A DNA stretch of 64,000 nt from Isoetes taiwanensis (GCA_021234155.1 JAJEKV010000074.1:2798877-2862876), one strand, 5' to 3'. Shown: positions 10,313 to 22,237, counted from the stretch's first letter. The notes: a model not told the origin generated them from the letters alone. Program-made: numbers and translations.

Positions 10313-12483
10313 GATTAACAGTTATATAAGAGCTCAAAGTCATGTAATCTCAAGTACTGTTTAAAGCTAAAAAAATGATGTTACTATAACTGCAAAGTGC
10401 AATCCAGAATGAGAATGAGAATGAGAATGAAGGACCTTACATGACTGGTACTACTCATCCATGACGAACTATAGAACAAATGAGTCTGCAGCAAATAATT
10501 TTTTTAGAAATGTAGCAAAATCTGATAAAATAAAGAGGAAAACCTAGCGGAAAACAAGCAAGGATTTCGTAGAGAGTCAAAAGACTAAAACTAAGTGTAT
10601 AGTTTGCACTTTGTAATCTTGTACTTACCAAAGCCGCGCTTTGCCTCTTATCTCTAGGAACATAAACATCGCCGCCAATATAAGCATCACATCACCCTGT
10701 GAATTAAATTATCCAGAACTCTGAACTAAACATCATCTAAATTATCCAGATAGAAAGAATAAAGTCAACGACAGAATATACAAGATTTCTAAAGATTAAA
10801 ACACATGAACATGGAACAAACAGGCTCACAATTGCAAGAATTGGTTCTAGGCACATAACTACCGCAAGAAAAAAACACAACTGATGGGGTTGCTTTCTCC
10901 CGGGCTGAATCACAACGAGACAATGCAGGAAACTTCAGGATACGGACTGATCTGCATCACAAAGCAGAAGGATACACAGATAGACAGTGAATGCTACTTA
11001 TGGGTATAGACCACTAAAACACTGCTTACCAGAGAAGAGCCCTAAAATGCTGCTTACAGTGCTGCTATAATGTGACTAGATCGTTTGCTCCTCCTTATAA
11101 GAAACGAAAGTAGTTGAATATAGAAGCGAAGCACATGCAGAAAAAAGCAGCGGCAAAAAATATTCACCTTTAGGGTAGACGAGGAGCGTACGCAGAGAAA
11201 GCTACAAGAAACTTTCATTGTCGTTTCCTTTAGGGTTAGGTTAAGAGCCAAATATGCAATTACATTTTATAAATTCTCACTATTCTTTGATTTTATGCTA
11301 AAGAACATGAAACCAAGATGAGCATCATTTTCTTGCATGGTGCAACATTTTATTTTTTGGTTAAAGTGTAGGTGATTATTTTACATTATCTCGATCTGGG
11401 TTCTCCATGTTGGAGCTCTTTTCATTGGCAATGGGAACTCTAAGTCCAAAATGACGGCCTCTTAACTTCAATAAGCTTTGACCACACAAGACAATATATC
11501 TACATAGGTATTAGGTGGGATGGAATGAAGAGAGAAATTTTAAGATGCATTTTTGTTTTAAGCGACTCTAACTTTGTGGAAGGAATGAGACCATGCTTTA
11601 GTTGAGTGTAAAACCATGCATTGATACAATGGAGTGAAGTAACATGCATCCCAATGAGGTGCATCCAAACTTAATTGTAAAAGTTTGACTTTCCTTTAAT
11701 ATTCCATTCCTATGGTTCCTAAAAAACATTACACAAATTCTATGAATCTTGCACCCAACAAAGCACGATTGGGATGTATAGCTATATGAGCATCTGCCTA
11801 CTCTTTTGAACATATGGTGTTTTGCACCATGGGCGCCTTCTATATTAGTGGAAATGTATATCTATAGGACCATGTGCCTATTCTTCTCAATCTAGGGTGT
11901 TATGTATCACAACTTAAAATCTTAGGAATTTTGCACCAAAACAAAGGACATTTAGGTGCCTCTTATATCAACGGAGTTGTATATCTATACAACCATATAT
12001 TTTGTCAATATTGCCACCAATTATAACTTTTGTATAAACAATATAGAAGTTGGGTATCATTTTTATTCTATGGTGCATTTTGGTCGTGACACATGGCCTG
12101 CTCTATAACATGGAATGGGGGCTTCCATTCCGCTTAACCGATTCGTAGCAGGTAATATTTTAGGGCTTAACAGGTTCAAAACAGTAGATATTTAGGGTTT
12201 CGTTAGGTTTTGCGGCCGTCCTCTATTGCGACCACGAATGAGCTCGAATGAACCACATGATACTGCCAAAATGAGTTCAAATGAATTATGTCTGTTGCTG
12301 TCGGAGCTCGCCGGATCTGCTTCCATGTTGGTAGCTCGCCGATTCATTTTTTCATGCTTCCATATTTGTAGCTCGCAGGATTTATCCTGTACATTTGTCA
12401 GATTCATATCTTGATCTCTAGCTCCTGCCATTCGAGGTGCCAGACACCTGCATCAGGAGAAAAATGACCTCCAACTCCTATAT
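10313..12483. other. Non-coding, AT-rich stretch
   Basis: No supported gene is present. A GAATGA-type microsatellite (four GAGAAT units) lies at about 10408-10430. Short ORFs at 11054, 11598 and 12192 (minus) have no recognisable domains. Near 12240-12400 the words GAGCTCG and GTAGCTCGC recur loosely, giving a weak repetitive texture. Confidence 0.4.
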
Positions 12484-12603
12484 TATAGGGGAACTGCAAT
12501 TTGCCTGCCACTCTGACACACGAGAGACCCATTTCTCGCTACCGTCGGTCGCGGGACCCCTTCCGATGTGTCGGAATGGCATCCAAACTGCAGTTCCCCT
12601 ATA
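12484..12603. mobile_element. 120-bp MITE-like element with 20-bp terminal inverted repeats
   Basis: The left terminus TATAGGGGAACTGCAATTTG (12484-12503) is the inverse of the right terminus at 12584-12603, with one mismatch. If the outer TA is a target duplication, the inverted repeat proper starts GGGGAACTGCA. The interior carries a perfect small hairpin (TTCCGA, TGTG loop, TCGGAA). There is no coding capacity, consistent with a non-autonomous DNA transposon. The superfamily cannot be decided. Confidence 0.6.
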
Positions 12604-12719
12604 CATATATCACTCATATACCCATTTCCTTGTCTATGTTTTATTATATAAATCTATCTAATAAAAATTCATATGTATAATCTTCTTTTTTAAAATGGTA
12701 AGACTTTGGTATTTGTGCC

Positions 12720-12754
12720 AGGAACGCCGCAGTGCAGATGCATGCGGCGTTCCT
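12720..12754. repeat. Perfect 12-bp stem inverted repeat
   Basis: AGGAACGCCGCA (12720-12731) and its exact complement (12743-12754) are separated by an 11-nt loop that itself contains TGCA words. The stem is GC-rich and strong. It lies 200 bp upstream of a LINE fragment; its function is unknown. Confidence 0.7.
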
Positions 12755-12954
12755 CTTCCCCCTCGTGGAACTTTTTTTTCCCCTTCTGGTCTTCCTCTCA
12801 TTTTCGTATTCGGCTAAGCGCGCACTTGCCTATGGCCTCTGCATCTACGCAAGGATTCTTCTCCGCTTTCCGTCATCTTTTCATAGGAGCAAATCGATCA
12901 AGCAAGTCTTCGAAGCTGCTCGATGAGCAATGTCCATGAGCAAAATACAATTTC

Positions 12955-13690
12955 TTGCTCGCCACGAAGTCCACGAATAAATATAGACTAATGAGCAATG
13001 TATTGAGATACTTGGATCAAAAGAAGAGAGTAAATGATGAATCTCTGATATGCTTGACTCTTAATGTAGCTGTGAAATTAGAGGCCGATGGCAAAAGCGG
13101 TTGGTACAAGGATTTGAACAAATGGTTTAACCATTGGAACTTGGCCATCTCCCCATACTCGGATGAGTTTAAGGTACGTGCCTTCGATGCATACTGTGAC
13201 TTATCCAACAAAAAGAAGCTGCAATATTACATTAGAGACTTTAACCCTAAGCGCACTCATAGTATACAACCATATCTGCGCCTACATAGCATGTTCCCTG
13301 GGCAGATACGAGCAATTGCATGTATGCGGATGAGCTCCCATCTAATGATTGAGAAAGGTAGATGGATGAAGCTGGAAGAAGATCACAGAATTTGTATCTG
13401 TAAGGAAGGGGTAGAATCCGAGCATCACGCTATCTACCTATGTCATAGGCATGATGCTCTACGTGCCAAATATTCTATGATACCCTGGAATTTACCCATG
13501 GACGAGTTGTTCCAACATCATCCTGCACTTCCTCATTTGGGTTGTTTCATTCCGGAACTCTTGCATGACACAAGAGATAAAGAAGTATAATTGCTGACAA
13601 CTTTTGTGACATATCATGGCATGTTTGTCCCATAGCCTACGGGCTTTTAGTTGGACGTTAATAAACTTTATTATTATTTATTTTATAATT
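12955..13690 (+). pseudogene. 5'-truncated family B LINE: RT C-terminus with zinc knuckle, TTATT-rich tail
   Basis: The 211-codon ORF (12955-13590) is uninterrupted and ends in a compact knuckle, CICKEGVESEHHAIYLCHRH. It then runs through a block (LGCFIPELLHDTRDKEV) that aligns with the C-termini of LINE copies at 15391-14975 (minus) and about 34780-34960. The 3' UTR ends with a small stem AGCC-TACG-GGCT (13634-13645), then TTGGACGTTAATAAAC and TTATT repeats (about 13667-13685). An upstream ORF (12706-12939) has no recognisable domain. This is the best-preserved C-terminus of the family in the window, but the endonuclease and catalytic RT are missing. Confidence 0.7.
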
Positions 13691-14090
13691 TATGCCCAGC
13701 ATAGGCTGTTTAATGCGCTGGAACCATTTAGTACATGAATCGTTTTCTATTGTTGCTTTCTGTTGTTGCTTTATAATGTTGTTGGCATTTTCTTTTATTC
13801 AAAAGGCAACTCAATATAAGCTTTGGCGAAGATGTGCGTTTATGCATGGGCCAACACGTCATCAAAGTTAACTTTAATGCAGACTTTTCTTAGCTTTGCA
13901 TATGAGCAGGAAAACAATTTGATTATACACATGTTATTGGTAAGAGTCAGGTAAAAATAAAATTAAGAAAAACTTTATTCCATAAAGCAATTATTTGCAA
14001 GTGCAATCATATATGTTCTTAATTAAATGTAAGGGCTTTTATGTTTGCATTATCTACAGAAATTTTGATTTTCGTTCTTTGCAATGGCAG
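13691..14090. other. Non-coding stretch
   Basis: AT-rich sequence between the LINE tail and the first possible exon. Nothing recognisable. Confidence 0.4.
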
Positions 14091-14784
14091 ATTGTACCTA
14101 TCTCAGGTCCTGATGGACCCTTTTACACTGGCCTATTATGAAGGCTCCATTCCAATCTATTACAGCAGCTTCTATGGTACGTACATTCTCCTCAAAAGCC
14201 ATCTCAGGCGTTGTGATTGTTTTGTGATTCGACAAATTAACACAATTGCGCGTCATTTATTCTATGTTTTTTGAAGTCTTGCTGGTGGTATTGCTGCTTA
14301 TCTTTGCACAGAGTTGTATTCAAGTCCAAAGAGACGTATCCAAAGTTCAAACAATTTGTATATGCTAAATTTGCCAGCAGGCAAAGGTGTTTAATAGGCA
14401 TAAAGCTACGTTCTCTATGTTTTTCATTTCCTTCTTATTGATTGCAGGTTTTGACAACCATGACTTGGCCATGCTAAGGGAAAAGCATTATCCCAGCATT
14501 ACGTCATTGTCCTGTAAGCACATCTGCACAAATGCATTATACAATCGCAGTATCCCTAAAACATGTTGACAATGCCCTGGACATGCTCTTTTCTGACTAT
14601 GTATGAATTGCCATTGAATAAGATTAAAAAACTACTATCAGAGACCTATTATAAGCGCTGCATCACAAAGTTACACTTTTTTTATTGACTGTTGAAAAAA
14701 TGTTCATTGTATTAGCTTTATTAATACTGTTTTTGTTTTTTGCAGGTTTTGACTCCAGAGAGATTGACGCTTTGAGTCTTTTAT
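14091..14784 (+). CDS. Possible exons of an unidentified split gene (partial)
   Basis: Three segments look like exons with matching phases. Exon A (14091-14176) follows TGGCAG and ends before GTACGT; it reads VLMDPFTLAYYEGSIPIYY in its open frame. Exon B (14448-14513) follows ATTGCAG and ends before GTAAGC; it reads FDNHDLAMLREKHYPSI. Exon C starts at 14746 after TTTTGCAG, reads FDSREIDALS, and runs into a LINE insertion at 14786. A spliced reading A-B-C stays in frame. Possible continuation lies beyond the LINE at 16310-16452. I do not recognise the protein. The splice sites and phase support are real observations, but such runs can occur by chance, and the gene may be broken. Confidence 0.3.
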
Positions 14785-14785
14785 T

Positions 14786-16226
14786 TAGAATAGAATAGAA
14801 TAGAATAGTTTTAACCGTCCACTGAGACCAATTGGCCTATGGGACCCAAACAAAAAAGAGAGCAGCAAGCATATTGCTGACAGGATTAAAAAACCCCCGC
14901 CCCGAAGGGTTTTCGGGGGAAAAACCTTAGCAGTAATAAGCCTACTGGCACACTGTACAATTGCATAAGACAGTTCAATACCGTCCTGTAGGACACAAAC
15001 GAGTCCGTGCATCCATAACCTCCTGGAGGTATGACCCCAACAAACCCACTGACGCCGTAGTCAATAACTGATGCAACGGCTGGCCAGGCACTAGTAATCG
15101 AACATATCGCTCTCGGATATGGGCAAATGCTGGGCAGGTCTGGAGGGCATGACATTCATCCGCAATCGCGCCCTGGTGGCAACACTGGCAAAGCCTTTGC
15201 TCTCGTGCTTCACGAGCCCAATGCCCTGTTTCAATGCGGAGGCGATGTGCCCCCGTGCGAATGGAAGCTATAAGCCTGCATTTTTTCATGGGTAGCTGGG
15301 TGTACAAGTACTGGTGTGGGCCTCTTGTGAGCCTAGGATTGACTTGCTGGCCGATAGTGTGCCGGCTTAACATGCGTCGAGCCTCTCGCATCCCACGGCT
15401 TCGCGAAGGAAAGTAGCATCAAGGTATAGTTTAAGTGCCTCGCGATCTTTCTTTGTCGACGACGGATGCATCTGTTTGCCCCGCGACACCCCAGCGTGAG
15501 AACCACTGAGCCTGCTTGTCTCTCCAGCAGGATTTGGCGTTAGGGACCCATTGCCGTGGCCAAAGCAAAGGCGGGGCAGCGTGTATCAGCCATAGCGACC
15601 ACCTTTTGGAAGTAAACGATATGGCGTTCCAATGCGCCCGTTGGAGGGGTAAAAGCTTTGTCTCCCCGAGTAGGATGCGGCACGGGCGTGGACTTCACCC
15701 CGGGGCCCGTGCCAAGAAGGCCTGACTGCGCCGAGGTCATTCCGGTGTTGAGGGATATCACAGGACCCCACACCGCCCCATACAAAAGGGCCGGCTCAAC
15801 CAAGGCCGAAACAAATGTGACCGGTGACCCTGTGCATACAACTCTGCCTTTGTGGTCACGTTGTTACGCATGGCATATAGTGCTTTCCAACCCGCAGTGA
15901 CCCGCAACCTGATAGCCGCATCCCAATGGGTGGTAGTTGAGAACTCAATCCCCAAGTACTTGTAGGTCGGAGCCACCTCTACCTCTTGCCCCTGGTAAGT
16001 GAATGTGGGAAGCCTTGGCTGACGGGATGATGCAACTAGTAGCACCCTAGTTTTGGCCAAGTTAACTCGCATGCCAGTGAATTGGCAAAAAGTGTCAAGA
16101 GCATCCAGGTGACGTTGCATGTCCTCTGGAGTATAGGCCATGAGGTTGACATCGTCAGCATATATGAGCAAGTGAGCTGAATGGAAGCATTGCCCCATTG
16201 AACTAAGCAGGTTCATTTTTTGCAAA
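14786..16226 (-). pseudogene. 5'-truncated family B LINE, minus strand, with TATTC tail
   Basis: Reading leftward, 16225-15758 encodes the RT palm with YADDVNLMA, followed by VNLAKTRVLLV and APTYKYLGIEF. The region 15803-15540, in another frame, encodes VEPALLYGAVWG and the thumb. The region 15391-14975 encodes the C-terminal knuckle (CQCCHQGAIADECHALQTC). The 3' UTR contains a CCCCGAA...TTCGGGG hairpin (14889-14927) and GGCC-AATT-GGTC (14826-14837). It then has TGGACGGTTAAAACTATTC and four TATTC units (14786-14808). The endonuclease and the start of RT are absent, and frames break at least twice. The element sits inside what may be a split host gene. Confidence 0.75.
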
Positions 16227-16309
16227 ATCAGATTCTGATATGCCTACAACTGCTGTACCACTTCCTTGGCTATCACAACAAATCTATTCTTGCCCTGGAT
16301 ATGCTCATT

Positions 16310-16452
16310 AGAAGTCTACTGTTAAAGGAAAATGGACCAACGGACCAAATGTATCTGCTCGCATGAAAAAGGAACACTTGCGATTTGTGGATGGCTTGAC
16401 AAGGACTTCATTTCTTGAACTTGAGGATGACATCAGGGGTGGAATTGTGAAG
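16310..16452 (+). CDS. Possible downstream exon of the unidentified split gene
   Basis: An open segment encodes GKWTNGPNVSARMKKEHL and then RFVDGLTRTSFLELEDDI before GIVK. It ends at a good donor (AAG followed by GTTAGC at 16453). The upstream boundary is uncertain because a TAG at about 16311 interrupts the frame. It lies just past the minus-strand LINE and may belong with the exons at 14091-14784. The family is not recognised. Confidence 0.28.
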
Positions 16453-17265
16453 GTTAGCTTTACTATTTATTATTATAATATCAATTGAAGAATCACAGAA
16501 AATGAGGCAGGCTTAACTTTACAACTTTTGACCAAACAACATTATCTGTTTTTTAAGTTGATATACTGATTTTGCCTGGTTGCGTCAAGAAGCACTTGAT
16601 TGATTGTTACAACATGCCTATGTTGGGATGCACTCTACTCTTTTTTGAGACAACGAATAAACATGGAGGGCACATTGTAGGCTATTCTTCGATCTTTGAT
16701 TATAGTAAAAATTGAAAAGCTTTGGTTGTATGTGTGATGATTGTTGATCATCAATCATTTCTATTCTAACTGTAGAAGGTCTGAAATTAATCTAGATCCG
16801 TCAATTGTCATTGAAAGCCAATCAACTTTCTTTGTGCCATTTGGTTTGGTTACATTTGTTCGATGTCTTGTCACTAAATAAAATGCCGACATTATTTGTT
16901 AGTCTCCCAAACAAAATTGGCTTGGTGCAGCAAGTAAAAAATAATAGTGCCATCCTATTAAAAATCTTGCTTTGAGATACTTTTGCCAGCTCTGTTTGTC
17001 CAGTCCGTTTTGTCTTCCCAATGTGGTCAGTCGGCTTGCATTATATTTGTATTTGAAGAATAAGTTCATAGATATATTGTCATGACTTCTGCATAGCAAA
17101 GTCTGCATGACTGAACCTTAAGCTATGCATGGGCACACAAGAAATGATATGGTTTCTTTTAGGATCTACACAAGCTCCACTTGACTCAATAGACCAACCT
17201 CCCACTACGTCCTACTGATAGCCAGCTAATATATGGCATGATAGAAGCCCTAGCATGTTTAAAAT
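16453..17265. other. Non-coding stretch
   Basis: AT-rich, no repeats or domains recognised. The minus ORF 16899-17108 has no supporting features. Confidence 0.4.
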
Positions 17266-17808
17266 TTAAGGTTATTGCCCGCTCTGCCTCTCGGACGTTG
17301 AGACTCTTGAGCATTGTCTCTTTGATTGTCCCGAGGTTCAACCAGCGTGGTCCTGGCTACAAGGTTTGTTTAACAGTACACTGGACTGCCGATGCATCCT
17401 TTTGGCGTCCTATCCCAATGGATGGCCTTCAGCTAAACAAAGGGCATTTCACCTTGGTTCCGGTTGGCTCCTATGGTCGATATGGGAGCGTCGCAGACAC
17501 CACATCTTTCAGGGCATTTATTCATCTGCACACAGTGTTATTACAGTGGCCCAGAAAAAGATATTGACAGCTTACGAGTGTTCTTCCCTTGACTCAGAAC
17601 TGGTGGATCGCATCTGGATTCAGTACCTCCGAATTGATTCTTATCATTAGTCTCCTATTCTGGAGTAAGTACATTGTGCTCCAGGCTCGTGCTCCTGTGG
17701 CATCTTTGTGTGCTTACACAGTTAGATGAGACATGTAAATTTTGTACTTTTTCTCTGATTAATAAACTTTTTGGCTTTCGTCCTTCAATAAAAAAAAATT
17801 AAGGTTAT
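17266..17808 (+). mobile_element. Family A LINE, 523-bp 5'-truncated insertion with 10-bp target-site duplication
   Basis: The direct repeat TTAAGGTTAT flanks the insert (17266-17275 and 17799-17808). The insert begins inside the zinc-binding domain: frame 17273-17650 reads CPLCLSDVETLEHCLFDC, then AFHLGSGWLLWSIWERR and, at the end, IWIQYLRIDSYH and a stop. It ends with AATAAA at 17760-17765 and AATAAAAAAAA near 17788-17798. Extreme 5' truncation, an A-tail and a target duplication are the hallmarks of target-primed reverse transcription. The reading frame is intact across the retained part, so this is one of the younger insertions here. Confidence 0.8.
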
Positions 17809-18557
17809 GAAAGCTCTTTATGATCAAAAGCATGGGAAACAAGGATGTAGCCCCTTTACATCTTTCTTGCAGCTTGCAACACCCATGCTATCAGCTACAA
17901 AAAGAAGCGCTTGCTGCGACTCAACTTCATTACTATATTCTATAAGGACATCAACAATTAAGCCATGATTTAGGTTTGAACTCGCATCCCCCACAAATGC
18001 CCAAATCATAAATCCTAATGTCATAAACTATTTGTAATGGTTTTTCTTCTTTTATCTTCAACATCATTCTAGAACACATTTCATTGACAAAAAAGAGCCA
18101 TCGATAAATCACATTAGCTCTGCATCCACTTGGATTCATTACTATCCTCTTGAATTCACTACACTAGATTGCTAAGAGTTCACACACAAGAACATACCCA
18201 CACATTTGTTCCATCTTTTCATACATACGAAATATCCAAAATCCCAAGAAAACCTTAAACTATGACATCTATCTATTACACACTATGCGTTTTATTATTC
18301 CTATCGTTTCCATCCGTTATGACTAATGCTCGCCATCCCTAAACCCTTCACACCTGGCCCCCCATTACACCTATTGATACGCTTACATTTACAGCTTTTG
18401 GCCTACAAATTTCATCATGTCTACCCTTTCCACATATCCACGACTACTGCTTGCCATTGTTGGACACACGCATTTAATGTACCCAAGTATTTGATCTACC
18501 CATTCCCATCTCCACGCTATTTGATGTACATATGACAAAGGTTTACATTAGTTGTTT
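17809..18557. other. Non-coding stretch
   Basis: No gene supported. The minus ORFs at 17824 and 17951 overlap and show no domain. AT-rich and C-poor on the plus strand. Confidence 0.4.
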
Positions 18558-18605
18558 GTTCTATTGGTCTGGACGTTAAAAAAACTATTCTATTCTATTC
18601 TATTT
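18558..18605 (+). mobile_element. Family B LINE 3' terminus (tail only)
   Basis: TCTATTGGTCTGGACG is followed by TTAAAAAAAC and three to four TATTC units. This matches the ends of the copies at 35096-35140 and 14786-14840 (minus). No coding sequence of the element is recognisable upstream, so this is an extremely short truncated insertion or an eroded copy. Confidence 0.6.
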
Positions 18606-18718
18606 AACTTCCTACAAATTAAACACGTTTACTATCAACCACAAATATTGATTGCATACGAAATAGTCCACAAGCACTAAAAATGCTAGCTACATAATGG
18701 TTTTATTTATTTTTTATT

Positions 18719-18960
18719 TTTTTTTTTGAGGAAACGGCAGAAATTGTATTACTGTATATGAGATTACATAGTTATACAAAAAACCAGGGATTATCCATCC
18801 ATGGAAAAAGTGTTGACATCAAGTTGTCAACGGCCCTATAATGGCCACTAGGAATAACTAAAATAGATAAACACTTTAAACCAAGAGTTCAGAGTTTAGC
18901 AAGACAAAGTTAAAGCCTTAGCTCATAATATATCTGGGACTCCCACAAGGCCCCCAAAAA
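18719..18960 (-). mobile_element. Probable minus-strand poly(A) retroposon 3' end
   Basis: On the minus strand the sequence ends GTTTCCTC followed by a long A-run (18710-18731), in the manner of the family A LINE ends (CTCAAAA, CTTCAAAA). No coding region or target duplication is visible, and the upstream limit is a guess. Confidence 0.35.
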
Positions 18961-21112
18961 ATAAGTGTTACTAGTAATTTACAATGTTTTTTATAAGAAA
19001 CCACTATAATAAAGTAATATTACTAAGTGGGTTAATATGTTGAATAACCATGAATAATTATTTAGTATAGTTCGCCAGTATAGTTCTTTATAATAGTTAC
19101 TTTATTTGGTTTAGTAACATGTTTTATTGATGTGCTTTAAGTATGTAGTTCAAGTAAGTAATATATGCAATAAACTACTATTCATTTTAAAATGGTTTCC
19201 CTATCCCTTTTCTCATAAATCAATGTTGTTTCATTCAATAAAATATCCCCAACTACTACAAGTTAACTGCTAATGATTTTTTCATTGTCATGATCACAAT
19301 ATTGGGATAAATCAATGGTTCTTTAGACAACACAATTGATATTGGTTTGATATATATATTAAGGCATACTCAACTTGGAAACTATAAACATTTTGCAGGC
19401 TTAAGTGGTCGCACAATCATTATGAGTTTCTCCATCAAACTAGTAATGTTTTATTTTCCAAGTTACAAAATGTTTATTGAACATACCACAGTTATAACTT
19501 GCATACAAAACCATTAAGAAAATTGATGCAAGATTTTGCATTAAAACGTTTGTAAAAAAAGCAATTACACGTTTTGTAGAAAAGTGATGATTGGTGTCTG
19601 CTTAACAAACCATATAGAAAGAAACACATATCAAACTATTCAAAGGGCGCAGGGATTTGAACCCTAATATTTCCTTTTGGCCTAGACATGCAACTCACAA
19701 TGTCAAAGCATCTAAAAAACTAAACTAGTCTTTCCATTCAACATTTGTGTATCATTATCTGTTGATAGCCTTGATAGCCTGATAACATAGTCACTGTGAT
19801 ACTAGAATTATGTTAACTACTAACAGCTTTTGAATTACCCTAAAAGGAGAGCTAGATTTTCAAATGACTGCACCATATTCCCTAATTCCATCCAATGTAA
19901 TTTTAGGCAATGAAGCCAGACTTAGCCATTATTAGCAGAAATAGAGCAACTTCAATGGTAATGGTACAGTGGTCATGGTTCAGTGCCAAGTACTGTAATT
20001 CAAACACTCATTAGAACCACAAACCCTAAAAACAATGCAACAAGGCAACATGCACATTTTAGGCTCCTTTAAGTTCCAGCAAAACGTAGTAAAAGTTCAA
20101 AATATTTGAAAGCTAAAATTGGTAGAGTATTTGGATCAAGGTTCTTCTTAAAATCATACTGATAGCATACCTCTTTATTCAGTATGACAGCAGATAAAGT
20201 AACTCAATCCAAAGTTGTGATCTTGCCAAGCATGGAGCGGCAATCAATATTCTAGTTAGAGTGAGAGTAAATCAGAGGCCAGTTAGAGAATGCTACTTAA
20301 ATTTCCAGACTTGAATATGTCTGGAGACTCATGAGACTTAAAGAGCAGCCTTTTACAGAGCAGGGTGTCTATCACATTGAAAATTATAATAATTCCAAGG
20401 GTTAAAAGTTATACCTGTTGATTCCTGATTTGCAGAGGCACCGCTTCATGAAGATAAAAAGCTCTTCGTTTATATGCCTTATGCAGATTTAAAGCACAAA
20501 GGCTTTACACAGGAGGATCATACCCAACCCATCCTAATGATATATTACAATCCATAATATATCGCATAATACGAAGTAGTAAATCTGGCAAAACAGGAAA
20601 ATAGATGTTAGGCCAGTAGAGAAAAAAGAAATTATCAAGAATGTCAGAAGCTCTACTTTGTGTATGACAAGCATGCTCGGAAAATTAACCTTGGACCTTT
20701 TGTTCCTAGAAAAATAATAGTAACAATTTTGCAGATCTCTAATATAGCAGAATAAAAGAAGTGCATCAGCCTAAAATTCAAAAATTACCTGTGGCATTTA
20801 GCATCAGTGAAATTATTCATGCCTTTATGGAACGGATCATTGAATGTTCTGCCACACCACTAGTTCTATTGCATTACATATGAAGCCTTGATGTGAATCC
20901 CTAAGGGCATTGCATGTTAATCAAAGCACAGTTAATTCTACAAATGTAATAAAGGTCGTGAGCCACAAAATCAGAGAAATACAAAGCATATACTTAGCAT
21001 AAAAGAGATGGCAAAAACATAGTAACTATGGGAGATAATGTTATTCACTGCAGCATTCACATAACAATATCTACAGATGCAACAGCTAACAGAATCAAAG
21101 TCACAAAATTAC
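18961..21112. other. Long AT-rich non-coding stretch
   Basis: No ORF with recognisable domains. Scattered copies of AAACCACTA-type words (about 18998, also 22568-22700 and 23905-24070) indicate an old dispersed repeat. A segment at 20786-20900 resembles 21108-21190: both have TTACCTG, then GGCATTTA, and further on CACTAGTTCTAT or CACTACTGGTTCTAT. This suggests an internal duplication. Confidence 0.4.
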
Positions 21113-21320
21113 CTGCGGCATTTATGCCATATGAAAGAAATCGATCCATCACACTACTGGTTCTATGATGAAATCTGAATTTCAAAATCGATAGAGACAT
21201 AAATGTAGCAGCACCATGCCTGAGAGGTTTTGTTCTGAAGACCCGGGAGCAGTCACGCAAATCGACCTGTGCCTTAGGGTTTATGCTGGTTTCAGTCATG
21301 GCGGCGGAAAACGTAGACAA
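21113..21320 (-). CDS. Possible first exon of an unidentified minus-strand gene
   Basis: A minus-strand ORF opens at ATG 21320 (a second ATG lies at 21299). It encodes a Ser/Thr- and Arg-containing peptide with LRDCSRVFRTKPLRHGAATF. Then comes a plausible donor, CCGCAG followed by GTAATT (plus 21111-21113). The upstream sequence on this strand holds a TAGGGTTTAG word, common in plant 5' leaders. A second donor-like site lies at 20786-20790 in a related duplicate. The product is unrecognised; it could be a targeting-peptide exon or non-coding. Confidence 0.25.
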
Positions 21321-21683
21321 AGGGCTTGCGGCCTAAACCCTACTTTTGCATTTCGAATGCAAAGAAAAACCTAGAGTTTTCATTATACAAAAAATGCAAA
21401 AGAAATAACGAATTTTAAAGACTTAATTTTACTTTTATTTTATTGAAAATTACTAAATTCCCTATAGATCTTTTGAAAATTACAATAAAAAACGCTATAT
21501 CCACAACAATTCAAATAATCTTTATACTTATTACAAACTTAACGATATTTCAAGGAAAAAAATTGGAAATCCTATACAAATTTTGCTTGTCAAAATAATT
21601 TCGCCGATGTTTTCTTTTCTCCCTTAAGCACAAAAAGTGGGGGAGGGGCAATTCAAAAGGAAAAATATTATTATGAAATTCAA
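21321..21683. other. AT-rich non-coding stretch
   Basis: No genes, repeats or RNA features recognised. Confidence 0.4.
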
Positions 21684-22104
21684 AGGGAAAATTGGGACCC
21701 CATTTTGCCACAACGAGAGGGGTCTTGCAACCAACAATAGCCGAGACCGTCCCGCTGTGGCACAATGGGGGGGCAACTTCCCCTTCGAATGTTCATAACA
21801 AAAAGTTTCTTTTCTCACACGAGTTTGACAGATTCGATTTCTTGGTGTTTGGTAAACAACAGGTTGTAGATCAGGCAAATGGTTTAATTTTACAGATCCA
21901 ACAATCTATAAGACAGTAACTTCCCTTCTTGCACAATTCAAAACAATAAGATTGCTATGAAGGGAAAGTTAGGACCCCATTCTGCCACAGTGGGAGGGGT
22001 CTCGCGACCAGCAGCGCTGTGGCAGAATGGGGGGCCCAACTTCCCCTTTGAATGTTCATAACGAAAAAAGTATTTTAATTATCACATGAGTTTGAGAAAT
22101 CCAG
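21684..22104. repeat. Two tandem copies (period about 277 bp) of a foldback repeat
   Basis: Copy 1 has arms 21684-21712 and 21756-21784; copy 2 has arms 21961-21990 and 22017-22047. In copy 2, GGACCCCATTCTGCCACAG pairs with CTGTGGCAGAATGGGG, giving a stem of about 25 bp around a 26-nt loop. Both copies are followed by GAATGTTCATAAC and a CACATGAGTTTGA-like block, so the repeated unit extends past the hairpin. The copies differ at several bases, which rules out a very recent duplication. Confidence 0.7.
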
Positions 22105-22237
22105 GAGTTTCTTGTGTTCGCTAATCCGAGAAGTTGTAGTGTTTACATGTAATGATTCCTACCTAATGAGAATATCTACATCAAATTTTTTGATGAAGTA
22201 GAATTTGAGAATACTTAATAAAGTGGTTCAATGTTGT

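Noticed and set aside
15516-15900. Plus-strand ORFs over 15516-15900
   Set aside because: These are antisense shadows of the minus-strand LINE reverse transcriptase.
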